Shown one piece after another: positions 47,778-55,192 of a stretch of 64,000 nt of DNA. This DNA comes from Parafrigoribacterium_A soli (lineage in GTDB: Bacteria > Actinomycetota > Actinomycetes > Actinomycetales > Microbacteriaceae). The stretch lies in NCBI RefSeq assembly GCF_040227235.1, contig NZ_JBELNZ010000001.1, positions 124,001 to 188,000 of the forward strand. The letters are read 5' to 3'. Numbering within the stretch: the first letter of the stretch is position 1; every line of letters begins with the position of its first letter. The translations under genes and the position numbers were made by a program. The notes beneath the pieces are model-generated. The model saw only the letters and a list, made by a program, of their open reading frames with translations. It searched no databases and was not told where the DNA came from.

Positions 47778-49273
47778 CGACTCGGGCACACATCTCGGCC
47801 GACCTCCTGGAACAGATCGCGCGAGAGCATCCGACGATCGCGGTGATCGGTGACGTCATGCTCGACGGCTGGTGGATGGGCAGAACCGAACGGATGAGCA
47901 GGGAGGCACCCGCTCCGGTCGTCGAGATAGCGGCGCGCGAGATCGCCCCGGGTGGCGCAGCCAACACCGCGATGAACCTGGCCTCGCTCGGCGCACGGGT
48001 GCGGATCGTCGGTCTCGTCGGTGACGACGAACCCGGCCGGGACGTCGCCCGGCTGTTGCGCGCCGCGGGCATCGACACCGCCGGCCTGCTCGTCGATCCC
48101 TCGATCAGTACCACGACGAAGAACAGGATCGTCAGCGGAGACCAGGTGTTGCTGCGCATCGACGACGTGCCCGCCGAGAAGCGGGATGAGGCGCTCCAGG
48201 AGCTGCTCGCAGACGCGGCGCTCACGGCGACCGCGCAGGCCGACGCCGAGATCATCTCCGACTATGGCAGCGGTGCCATCGACGGAATCCTGCGCCAGGC
48301 ACTGATCGGCAGGCGTTCCCGGCCGCGCCTGACCGTGGTCGACGCCCACGAACTCCGTCATTGGCGGGCACTCGCACCCGACATCGTGACGCCGAACGCC
48401 GAGGAGTTCTGCCGGGCCATCTCGGCGGACTTTGCCACAGGGCTGTCCAGGTCGGAGGCAGTGGCAGCGCGGGCAGCGGACCTCCTGGCCGCGACGGGCG
48501 CCTCCGCCGCCGCGGTGACTCTCGATCGCGAGGGGGCCGTTCTCGTCGCGGGCGGAGCGGCGCCGTATCGCACCTTCGCACATCCGACCCCAGAGCGGCA
48601 GGCGTCGGGCGCGGGCGACACCTTCGTGGCGGCTCTCACGATGGCCAGGCTCGCCGAGCTACCCTTCGAGCCCGCAGCGGAGTTCGCCCAGCTCGCCGCC
48701 GACATCGTGGTGCAGCGACGCGGCACAGCGGTCTGCACGCTCGACGACCTTCTCACCCAGCTCGAGCAACCCGTGGTGCCTGCGCTCGATGCGCACGATC
48801 TCGCCGAGATGCTCGCGAGGCACAGGAGGGAGGGAGAACGCATCGTCTTCACCAACGGCTGCTTCGACGTTCTTCACCGCGGGCACACCGCCTACCTCAG
48901 GCAGGCCAAGCGCCTCGGCGGCGTGCTCGTCGTCGCGGTCAATGACGATGCATCCGTGCGCCGACTGAAGGGGCCCGACCGACCGATCAACCCAGCGCGC
49001 GATCGAGCGGCCGTTCTGGCGGCTCTCGAGTGCGTCGACTACGTGACGGTCTTCGACTCGGATACCCCCATCCCGCTCATCACAGCGCTGCAGCCCGATG
49101 TCTACGTGAAGGGCGGCGACTACACGCCCGCCATGCTTGAGGAGACGGCCGCGGTGGAGGCGTACGGCGGAGAGGTGCGCATCCTCGACTACGTGCCCGA
49201 GCTGTCCACCAGCGCCATCATCGGCAGGATCCGCGACAACGGCAGTGCGAGCGCCAAGGACGTGCCCGCATGA
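47774..49273 (+). CDS. hldE: HldE-type bifunctional heptose-7-phosphate kinase/nucleotidyltransferase (copy 2, canonical)
   Basis: 499 residues, close to the canonical HldE length. Kinase domain: 'VIGDVMLDGWWMGRTERMSR', 'EAPAPVVEIAAREIAPGGAA' then NTAMNLASLG, and catalytic 'QASGAGDTFVAALTMA'. Nucleotidyltransferase domain from about 350: 'FTNGCFDVLHRGHTAYLRQA', 'VAVNDDASVRRLKGPDRP', 'VYVKGGDYTPAMLEE'. It should phosphorylate heptose-7-phosphate at C1 and later make ADP-heptose (or another NDP-heptose). GTG start overlaps the ALDH stop; GTGA/ATGA overlap with the GT2 gene. Confidence 0.92.
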   Translation: MTTRAHISADLLEQIAREHPTIAVIGDVMLDGWWMGRTERMSREAPAPVVEIAAREIAPGGAANTAMNLASLGARVRIVGLVGDDEPGRDVARLLRAAGIDTAGLLVDPSISTTTKNRIVSGDQVLLRIDDVPAEKRDEALQELLADAALTATAQADAEIISDYGSGAIDGILRQALIGRRSRPRLTVVDAHELRHWRALAPDIVTPNAEEFCRAISADFATGLSRSEAVAARAADLLAATGASAAAVTLDREGAVLVAGGAAPYRTFAHPTPERQASGAGDTFVAALTMARLAELPFEPAAEFAQLAADIVVQRRGTAVCTLDDLLTQLEQPVVPALDAHDLAEMLARHRREGERIVFTNGCFDVLHRGHTAYLRQAKRLGGVLVVAVNDDASVRRLKGPDRPINPARDRAAVLAALECVDYVTVFDSDTPIPLITALQPDVYVKGGDYTPAMLEETAAVEAYGGEVRILDYVPELSTSAIIGRIRDNGSASAKDVPA

Positions 49274-50151
49274 GCACAACCGTCGCCGCCGCGCACGGGA
49301 GTCGCCGCTGGTCGGGCGATTGGGCGAGGAGGGAAAGGCAGCGCGCCGTCGTCGACGTGCTCATCCCGACCTCCGGGCGAAGGACCGAGCTGGCCGCGAC
49401 CCTGTCCGGCCTCGCCGCGCAGGACGATCCCGCCTTCCGCGTGGTCATCAGCGACCAGTCAGAGGATGCGGCGGCGCGCGACGATCCGGTCATCCAGTCG
49501 CTGCTGCGCGTGCTCACGGTGCAGGGTCGTGCAGTGGACTACCTGCGCCACGTACAGAGAAGAGGTATCGCCGAAAACAGGCAGTTTCTTCTCGAGCACG
49601 CGCGAGCGGACTTCGTGCTGTTCCTCGACGACGACGTGTGGCTCGAGCCCGGGATGCTGGAACGCCTTCATGATGCCATCGAAGAACTCGGCTGCGGTCT
49701 CGTGGGGTGCGCCGTGCAGGGGCTCTCGCATCTCGACGATGAGCGGCCGGAGGAACTGCGCACCTTTCGTCCCTGGGACCATCGGGTGCAGCCGGAGCGC
49801 ATCCGCAGGGGCACCGAGGCCTTCGAACGATGGCCGCTGCACAACGCGGCGAACCTGGTGCACCTCGCCGCGGAACTACACCTGCCGGAGGGCGAATGGT
49901 TGCCCTATCACGTGGCCTGGATCGGTGGCTGCACGCTCTACCGGACCACCGCGCTCAGGGATTGTGGAGGCTTCGCGTTCTGGTCCGAACTGCCACCGAG
50001 CCACTCCGGCGAGGATGTCGCCGCGCAGTGGAAGGTGATGGAGCGTTACGGGGGCGCCGGCATCCTCCCGAGCGGTGCCGTTCACCTGGAGACTCCGACC
50101 ACGATCCCCACCCGCGATGTTGACGCCTTCGACGTGCTCTTTCCCTGCTGA
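49270..50151 (+). CDS. GT2-family glycosyltransferase
   Basis: 293 residues of GT-A type. 'VDVLIPTSGRRTELAATLSG' starts the nucleotide-binding fold; the metal-binding acidic motif is 'FVLFLDDDVWLEPGMLERL'. A later region with 'WIGGCTLYRTTALRDCGGFA' and 'SGEDVAAQWKVMERYG' supplies the acceptor side. No membrane helix. Last gene of the heptose cluster; ATGA-type overlap with hldE copy 2. Confidence 0.88.
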   Translation: MSTTVAAAHGSRRWSGDWARRERQRAVVDVLIPTSGRRTELAATLSGLAAQDDPAFRVVISDQSEDAAARDDPVIQSLLRVLTVQGRAVDYLRHVQRRGIAENRQFLLEHARADFVLFLDDDVWLEPGMLERLHDAIEELGCGLVGCAVQGLSHLDDERPEELRTFRPWDHRVQPERIRRGTEAFERWPLHNAANLVHLAAELHLPEGEWLPYHVAWIGGCTLYRTTALRDCGGFAFWSELPPSHSGEDVAAQWKVMERYGGAGILPSGAVHLETPTTIPTRDVDAFDVLFPC

Positions 50152-50287
50152 TCCTGCACCGGATGCACGGCGCGGGTGGTGTGCAGCACCCGGTCGATCT
50201 CGAAATGTCAAGTACACTCGCATTCGGATAAATGGGCCGTACGCTTAGCTGGATGGCCCTGTCGGCCCCACTACGCGAAAGAGAAAC

Positions 50288-50599
50288 ATGGGCAAGCTTG
50301 TCTACGGCGCTGCCGCGGTCGAGGTCGAATTCGACGACCGCGCACTTCTTCACCTTCAGATCGTGATCGCGAACAAGTTGCGCCTCGGTGAGAGCTTCAT
50401 GTTCAGCTGGCGAGACGACACGTCCATCGGGGACGGCCGGTCGACGGTGTGGATCGACCGGAGCATCCCGCTGCACTTCAAGTTTTACGGCAGCAAGGTG
50501 CCCGCCGTGAATCCGGAATGGCTCGAAGCCCTCGGGGCCTCGGCTAACAGCGGCACTGGCCTGCTCTTGACACCCGAGCCGAACGGTCCCGGCTCGTAG
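50288..50599 (+). CDS. Small Microbacteriaceae protein (DUF7882-like) 1
   Basis: 103 residues: 'GKLVYGAAAVEVEFDDRALL', 'HLQIVIANKLRLGESFMFSW', 'RSTVWIDRSIPLHFKFYG', 'NPEWLEALGASANSGTGLLL'. I recognise this as a small protein widespread in Microbacteriaceae (often mis-named as DNA ligase related) with no known function. A second copy lies at 51106-51417. The 136 bases upstream, after the GT2 gene, hold its promoter. Confidence 0.8.
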   Translation: MGKLVYGAAAVEVEFDDRALLHLQIVIANKLRLGESFMFSWRDDTSIGDGRSTVWIDRSIPLHFKFYGSKVPAVNPEWLEALGASANSGTGLLLTPEPNGPGS

Positions 50600-50626
50600 C
50601 GGTTGGCATCCACCGCTGTAGCAGCG

Positions 50627-50938
50627 CTAGTTCGGGTATTCGGGCAGCGGCTGGATGTCCGAGGGCATGCCCTTGCCTCCCACGGGAACGAAGGTCGGGA
50701 TCGGGAACCTCTGCCGCTCCTCCTCGCTGGAGACGCCATCCGCGTAGCCGCTATGCAACTGAGTTGCCGGGCCGAGCAGAATGGTGCGGCTGACGATCTT
50801 GCCGTCCTTTTCCAGCACCGGAATCTCGATGCTCACACTGGTGCCCGCACGAATCACGTATTGCGCATAATTGAGGAGTGCGTCCGCAACGGCGCTGCCG
50901 GTCAGCAGCACCTCCCCCGCGTAAGTTACACGTCTCAT
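50627..50938 (-). CDS. Conserved hypothetical protein
   Basis: 103 residues, compact beta-rich composition ('YAGEVLLTGSAVADALLNYA', 'SVSIEIPVLEKDGKIVSRTI'), with a polar C-terminal tail rich in Pro. No recognised family. It sits between the two DUF7882-like genes in the opposite direction, in a cluster of small lineage-specific genes. Confidence 0.65.
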   Translation of the reverse strand: MRRVTYAGEVLLTGSAVADALLNYAQYVIRAGTSVSIEIPVLEKDGKIVSRTILLGPATQLHSGYADGVSSEEERQRFPIPTFVPVGGKGMPSDIQPLPEYPN

Positions 50939-50962
50939 CCACCCAAACTAACGACACTGTGT

Positions 50963-50981
50963 CAAGGGGCGCCACCCCTTG
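50963..50981. promoter_or_regulatory. 7-bp inverted repeat in a divergent promoter region
   Basis: CAAGGGG-N5-CCCCTTG lies 25 bases upstream of the 50938 start and 125 bases before the DUF7882-like gene at 51106. It could be an operator or a hairpin in the leader of the plus-strand transcript. Confidence 0.4.
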
Positions 50982-51001
50982 CGCACACAGGAGGGACGTG
51001 T

Positions 51002-51025
51002 ATGAGAAGAGCGGCCCCGCGCTAG
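51002..51025 (+). CDS. Seven-codon leader ORF (MRRAAPR)
   Basis: ATG at 51002 lies 7 bases after a perfect AGGAGG ribosome site. It encodes M-R-R-A-A-P-R with two consecutive AGA arginine codons, which are rare in such a GC-rich genome. It could be a leader peptide for the gene at 51106. Alternatively the ribosome site serves a GTG at 50998 that would extend the DUF7882-like protein by 36 residues. Confidence 0.35.
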   Translation: MRRAAPR

Positions 51026-51105
51026 ACAAACGCTGCCCTCTGCGCCGATTCGCGCGGCCCCCACGCTATTCTGGAGGACACTCGACATCCGAAGGCAGGA
51101 ATCAC

Positions 51106-51417
51106 ATGGGAACAATTTTCTACGGCGACGCGCGGTACCCGGTTCCGGTGGAGGACCGCGCCCTGGCTCACCTGAAAAGTGTGATCGTGGCCAGACTGCG
51201 CCGTGGAGAGTCGTGCACCTTCTCGTGGCATCCCGAGGGTCAGGAGCACCGCGAGACCATCTGGCTCGCCCAGTACATCCCGCTCAACTTCGTCTTCGAG
51301 ACCGCGACTCGTCCGCGTCTGAACCGCAACTGGATCGAGCTCATGATGCAGGCCGCGGCCAGCCCCTCGGGCCTGTATGAGATGCCCGAGCCGCCGGACG
51401 ACGACGCTCAGGCCTAG
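51106..51417 (+). CDS. Small Microbacteriaceae protein (DUF7882-like) 2
   Basis: 103 residues and clearly homologous to the 50288-50599 protein: 'GTIFYGDARYPVPVEDRALA', 'HLKSVIVARLRRGESCTFSW', 'RETIWLAQYIPLNFVFE', 'NRNWIELMMQAAASPSGLYE'. The ATG at 51106 follows GAAGGCAGGA; the N-terminal match with copy 1 supports this start over the GTG at 50998. Confidence 0.8.
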   Translation: MGTIFYGDARYPVPVEDRALAHLKSVIVARLRRGESCTFSWHPEGQEHRETIWLAQYIPLNFVFETATRPRLNRNWIELMMQAAASPSGLYEMPEPPDDDAQA

Positions 51418-51508
51418 TCCGCACCCTGCCGCAGGCTCGACTGTCGGTGGGTGCTCATAGTGTCGTCGTGTCCCATTAGATCGGCCGGCTTCACCAGAGA
51501 GACGTTCC

Positions 51509-51769
51509 ATGACCACCTTGGCTTTCGTCGACGACAGTTTCACCCGCACCCCTCTCGTTCGCCCCGGCATCTGCATGCTGCAGGTACACGACGAACTCTG
51601 GCGACTCACCAGGCCAGACGGGGATGTGCTCGGCTATATCGAACGCTTCACGGAGCCCCGCGGCGAACGATTCCGCGCCAAGCGGCTGAACTCGCTTCGG
51701 CGACGCTTCCTCGTGCTCGGAGAGTTCTGGAGCATCGACGACGCGATCGATTGCTTCCGTTTCAACTGA
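51509..51769 (+). CDS. Small protein of unknown function (86 aa)
   Basis: 86 residues. N-terminal part is polar; the middle 'MLQVHDELWRLTRPDGDVLG' and 'YIERFTEPRGERFRAKRLNS' looks like an antiparallel beta-sheet with basic patches, and it ends 'SIDDAIDCFRF'. Probably another lineage-specific small protein; I do not recognise a family. Confidence 0.65.
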   Translation: MTTLAFVDDSFTRTPLVRPGICMLQVHDELWRLTRPDGDVLGYIERFTEPRGERFRAKRLNSLRRRFLVLGEFWSIDDAIDCFRFN

Positions 51770-51832
51770 CATAGTTCGAGACTCGCCCCGCTGCTCGCCC
51801 TCACTCGGCGACCGCGGGGTTAGTGTGCCCAC

Positions 51833-52621
51833 ATGCAGTGGTGGAATAACTTCGTTGACTGGTTCAGTTCTGACGACGGGTGGCGCGTCTTCTCGACCGC
51901 GATCCTGCCGTTCATCGCGATCGTCGTGGCGGGCGTCATCGCGGCCGCAATCGGGCGGGCATCCACCCGTCGCGTCATTGCGCTGAGCGATCGAGAGGTG
52001 CGGATTGCGGCCGTGACGACGCTGCTCTCGGCGGCACGGCGCGCGTCGATCTGGAACACACTTTCCGCCGGCGAGCAGCCCGCTGCCGACCAGGCTGCGA
52101 TCGATGCGGAGATCCGCCTGCGCCTGCTCGGAGTGCCCGGGGCGGCCCTCGCTTCGGAGTGGACGGCCCACGAGATCGCCGACATGAAGCGCAATTCCGT
52201 GTCGTTCAGCTTCCAGGCCGAGCAGACCCTGCTCGTGGTGCGTGACCGCCTCATCGAGTGGCAGGCGCGCCCGTCGCGGGCCAAACGTCTCTTCAAGAAC
52301 GACCTCGACACGTGGGCGTACGAGACGTCGCTGAGCGACCAGGATCTCGTCCACCAGCAGAAGGCCTGGTCGGCCCAGCAGACCGCGGCTCCCACCGGCC
52401 CGACGGCAACCTCAGCGACCGGCTCTTCGTCCGAGAAGACGTCGAGTTCAAGCGCGCCAACGGCGGCGCCGCGCACCTCACTCGCGCCGTCACTCTCTGA
52501 GCCGGAGGTGCGCGCCAGCACGCCATCCGAGCCCGTGCGGGAAGAGTTCGTGTCGCGACCCGTCGCCGCAACCGACGTCAGCAAGCGCATCGCTCCCCCG
52601 GAGGAAGACCCGGCTCTCTGA
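51833..52621 (+). CDS. Single-pass membrane protein of unknown function
   Basis: 262 residues. One membrane helix at about 21-41 ('FSTAILPFIAIVVAGVIAAA'), then a helical cytoplasmic part with coiled-coil character to about 175 ('VSFSFQAEQTLLVVRDRLIE'), then a Ser/Thr/Ala/Pro-rich disordered tail. No enzymatic motif. It ends 10 bases before the duplicated tRNA fragment. Confidence 0.7.
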   Translation: MQWWNNFVDWFSSDDGWRVFSTAILPFIAIVVAGVIAAAIGRASTRRVIALSDREVRIAAVTTLLSAARRASIWNTLSAGEQPAADQAAIDAEIRLRLLGVPGAALASEWTAHEIADMKRNSVSFSFQAEQTLLVVRDRLIEWQARPSRAKRLFKNDLDTWAYETSLSDQDLVHQQKAWSAQQTAAPTGPTATSATGSSSEKTSSSSAPTAAPRTSLAPSLSEPEVRASTPSEPVREEFVSRPVAATDVSKRIAPPEEDPAL

Positions 52622-52631
52622 GCCACGGTCT

Positions 52632-52676
52632 TGGTGCCCCCGGCAGGATTCGAACCTGCGACCAAGAGATGAGAAG
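52632..52676 (-). repeat. Duplicate of the tRNA-Arg 3' half (candidate att-site scar)
   Basis: 45 bases match the 3' end of the tRNA-Arg gene (52696-52740) with one mismatch; the first 39 are identical. The copy runs from the CCA end into the anticodon loop and then stops matching. Offset is 64 bp. It has no 5' half, so it is not a functional tRNA. Confidence 0.85.
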
Positions 52677-52695
52677 CACCGCGAGGTCTCGTGCG

Positions 52696-52771
52696 TGGTG
52701 CCCCCGGCAGGATTCGAACCTGCGACCAAGAGATTAGAAGGCTCCTGCTCTATCCCCTGAGCTACGGAGGC
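52696..52771 (-). tRNA. tRNA-Arg (anticodon TCT)
   Basis: Cloverleaf on the minus strand: acceptor GCCTCCG pairs with CGGGGGC, D arm TAGCTCAGGGGATAGAGCA, anticodon loop CTTCTAA, T arm GCAGGTTCGAATCCTGC, and an encoded CCA end. Reads AGA codons, which are rare here. The anticodon stem has a C-T mismatch next to the loop (position 31-39). Confidence 0.93.
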
Positions 52772-52813
52772 GGGGAAGCGGTTAAGGATACCCCAGGGCC
52801 TCGTGTGACCGGC

Positions 52814-53074
52814 TCAGACAGCCTTGGCGAACGCCGCGAGCACCTGGTTCACGGTGGGCACCCCTTCGGCGCGGAAGACCTCGTCCCCGTCGTCCGTGCA
52901 GACGATCACGGTGGGGGTCGATCGGATGCCGGCGCGCTCCGCTTCCTTCGCATCGCGCACGATATCGAGTTCGGCGATCTTCGCGGCGGGCACAAGCCTC
53001 GCGGCCTCGGCGAGAGCCGCGCGCGTGATCATGCAGGGTTCACAGAAGGCCGACGCGAAGAAGATTGCTTGCAC
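52814..53074 (-). CDS. Thioredoxin-family protein
   Basis: 86-residue thioredoxin-like domain with the redox-active 'SAFCEPCMIT' (CxxC) near residue 11 and the cis-proline 'STPTVIVC'. Start is a GTG at 53074. Very short, without the N-terminal beta-alpha unit of classical thioredoxins, so nearer to glutaredoxin/thioredoxin-like actinobacterial proteins. Possible role in cytoplasmic disulfide reduction. Confidence 0.8.
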   Translation of the reverse strand: MQAIFFASAFCEPCMITRAALAEAARLVPAAKIAELDIVRDAKEAERAGIRSTPTVIVCTDDGDEVFRAEGVPTVNQVLAAFAKAV

Positions 53075-53110
53075 GATAGGCCTAACCGCTCCCGCCGCCG
53101 AAGGATTCCC

Positions 53111-53389
53111 CTACTGCCTGCCGCCGCGGTCTTCCGGGTCTTCGACGGGCTCGCTGTCGGCAGCGTCGAAGGTGTAGGTCACCTGGTACTGGCCGCCGAT
53201 TTCGCGCCACTCCCCCGCGTTGTAGTCGATCAGCGTCTCCTTGCCGTCGACAGCGGTGATGACGGTGATCTCGCTGTCCCAGCTGCCGTCCGTGCTGATT
53301 CGTGTGTCGGTGCGCCCGTCGTTGGGGCCGCCCTTGTAAAGCACGATGTACTCGTCGCCGCGGGTGAGGGTGGGGGTGTCGTCGCTCAT
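53111..53389 (-). CDS. Conserved small protein of unknown function (92 aa)
   Basis: 92 residues, acidic, probably beta-rich ('RGDEYIVLYKGGPNDGRTDT', 'WREIGGQYQVTYTFDAAD'). I do not recognise a named domain. Upstream of the thioredoxin-like gene on the same strand with a 36-base gap; possibly co-transcribed. Confidence 0.65.
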   Translation of the reverse strand: MSDDTPTLTRGDEYIVLYKGGPNDGRTDTRISTDGSWDSEITVITAVDGKETLIDYNAGEWREIGGQYQVTYTFDAADSEPVEDPEDRGGRQ

Positions 53390-53436
53390 GGTCTCATTCT
53401 CGCATTGGATGTCGAGAAGACGCCGACATCGGATAC

Positions 53437-53462
53437 ATAACCTAGCTATATAGATTGGTTAT
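53437..53462. promoter_or_regulatory. 26-bp near-perfect palindrome, MarR operator
   Basis: ATAACC...GGTTAT flanking a central CTATATAG: 11 of 13 base pairs are symmetric about 53449.5. It ends 11 bases before the MarR start codon and overlaps a likely -10 (TATAGT, 53462-53467), which would make a leaderless transcript. Autorepression by the MarR protein is inferred. Confidence 0.75.
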
Positions 53463-53473
53463 ATAGTTAAGCA

Positions 53474-53908
53474 ATGGCAAACGTGAACACTCTCATCCAC
53501 GAGGTCATCGTAGCGGCACATCGACTCACCAGAATCGCGGCCCAGTCCACCGGTAGCACGACGCCCGCGGCCGTGTGGAGCACACTCTCGATCCTCAGCA
53601 CGGACGGCCCCCTCCGCATAGGCGATCTTGCCAGGGCGGGGCGCGTCAGTCAGCCGAGCATGACGAAGCTGCTGCACCAGCTCGTCGAAGACGAGCTCGT
53701 CTATCGAATCGCGGACGTTGACGACTCGCGCGCCTGGCTCATCGACATCGGTCCCAAGGGAATCGCCGCGCTCGAGGCCTGGCGAGTGCGACTCGGCGAG
53801 GAGCTCGGGCCGCTCTTCGCAGACCTCAGCCCGGAGGAGACCGCGACCCTGCAAGACGCGGCGCGCATCCTGACCACACGTACGAACACGAACAGGAAGG
53901 CGGCCTGA
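53474..53908 (+). CDS. MarR-family regulator of the adjacent MFS exporter
   Basis: 144 residues. Winged helix at about 38-95 ('GPLRIGDLARAGRVSQPSMT', 'KLLHQLVEDELVYRIADVDD', 'SRAWLIDIGPKG'). No ribosome site precedes the ATG, consistent with the leaderless promoter overlapping the operator. The stop overlaps the MFS start (TGATG), so the pair is an operon and the repressor probably responds to an exported compound. Confidence 0.9.
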   Translation: MANVNTLIHEVIVAAHRLTRIAAQSTGSTTPAAVWSTLSILSTDGPLRIGDLARAGRVSQPSMTKLLHQLVEDELVYRIADVDDSRAWLIDIGPKGIAALEAWRVRLGEELGPLFADLSPEETATLQDAARILTTRTNTNRKAA

Positions 53909-55143
53909 TGGCCACGCACGGCACCGAATCGACCGGGAGCATCCTCAAACAGCCGAAACAGGTGTGGGCCGTGGGCTTCGCCTGCGTCATCGCCTTCATG
54001 GGCATCGGCCTGGTCGACCCGATCCTCCCGGCGATCGCGGACAAGCTCAACGCAACGCCCACCGAGACGGAGCTGCTCTTTACGAGCTATCTGCTCATCA
54101 CCGGGCTCGCGATGCTCGTCACCAGCTGGATCTCGAGCCGCATCGGTGCCAAGCGCACGCTGATGATCGGGCTCGCACTCATCGTGATCTTCGCCTTCGC
54201 TGCCGCGCTGAGCGGTAACGTCGAGATGATCATCGGCTTCAGAGCCGGATGGGGGCTCGGCAACGCGCTGTTCATCTCGACCGCACTCGCGACGATCGTG
54301 GGTGCCGCCAGCGGTGGCACCTCATCCGCGATCATCCTGTATGAGGCGGCTCTAGGCCTCGGCATCGCGATCGGTCCGCTGCTCGGTGGCCTTCTCGGCA
54401 GCATCAGTTGGCGCGGACCGTTCTTCGGCACCGCCATCCTCATGGCCATCGGCTTCGTCGCGATCGTCGTGCTGCTAGGCAAGGACGACGCTGCCGAGCG
54501 CGTTCCCGTCAAGTTCTCGGCGCCGTTCCGTGCGCTCGGCAACCCGGCCCTCGCCGTGCTTGCCGCGGCCGCGCTGTTCTACAACATCGGTCTCTTCGTG
54601 CTGCTGGCGTACACGCCGTTCCCGCTGCACATGAACGCGATCGGGCTCGGGTTCACCTTCTTCGGATGGGGCGTCGCGGTAGCGGTCACGTCGGTCTGGG
54701 TCGCTCCCCTGCTCACCGCGGCCATGAAGCGTACGACCGTGCTGGTCGTGGTCCTGCCGCTGCTCGCTCTCGACCTGGTAGCCGCGGGCCTGTTCATCAG
54801 TTCACAGCTCGGCCTCGTGATCTCGGTCATCGTGGGAGGCCTGCTGCTCGGCGTGCTCAACACGGTGCTCACCGAGTCCGTGATGGAGGCGACGGACCTG
54901 CCGCGCTCGGTGGCGTCATCCGCCTATTCGGCCGTGCGGTTTCTGGGTGGTGCGGCCGCGCCGCCGCTCGCCGCAGAGCTCGCGAAGATCTTCCTGCCGC
55001 AGACGCCGTACTACTTCGCCGCCGGATCGGTGCTCGTCGCGACCATCATCGTGCTGTGCGGCGCCAGACTCCTGTCTCGCGTCAACGGCGGTGCTGAGCC
55101 CGCGATCGTCGAGGCGGAGGCGATCGGTGTTGGCGATGCGTGA
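53908..55143 (+). CDS. MFS multidrug/efflux transporter
   Basis: 411 residues with about 12 hydrophobic segments. 'PILPAIADKLNATPTETELL' then 'RIGAKRTLMIGLALIVIFAF' gives the MFS loop 2-3 motif, and 'AALGLGIAIGPLLGGLLGSI' gives the antiporter motif C, so drug:H+ antiport is likely. Translationally coupled to its MarR repressor. Substrate unknown. Confidence 0.9.
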   Translation: MATHGTESTGSILKQPKQVWAVGFACVIAFMGIGLVDPILPAIADKLNATPTETELLFTSYLLITGLAMLVTSWISSRIGAKRTLMIGLALIVIFAFAAALSGNVEMIIGFRAGWGLGNALFISTALATIVGAASGGTSSAIILYEAALGLGIAIGPLLGGLLGSISWRGPFFGTAILMAIGFVAIVVLLGKDDAAERVPVKFSAPFRALGNPALAVLAAAALFYNIGLFVLLAYTPFPLHMNAIGLGFTFFGWGVAVAVTSVWVAPLLTAAMKRTTVLVVVLPLLALDLVAAGLFISSQLGLVISVIVGGLLLGVLNTVLTESVMEATDLPRSVASSAYSAVRFLGGAAAPPLAAELAKIFLPQTPYYFAAGSVLVATIIVLCGARLLSRVNGGAEPAIVEAEAIGVGDA

Positions 55144-55192
55144 CGGCGCCGCGTCGCACGGCGAGGCCCGACGCCGGAGATAGGATCGAAAA

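Noticed and set aside
52632..52676. Second tRNA-Arg gene
   Set aside because: Only the 3' half is present; no D arm or 5' acceptor strand.
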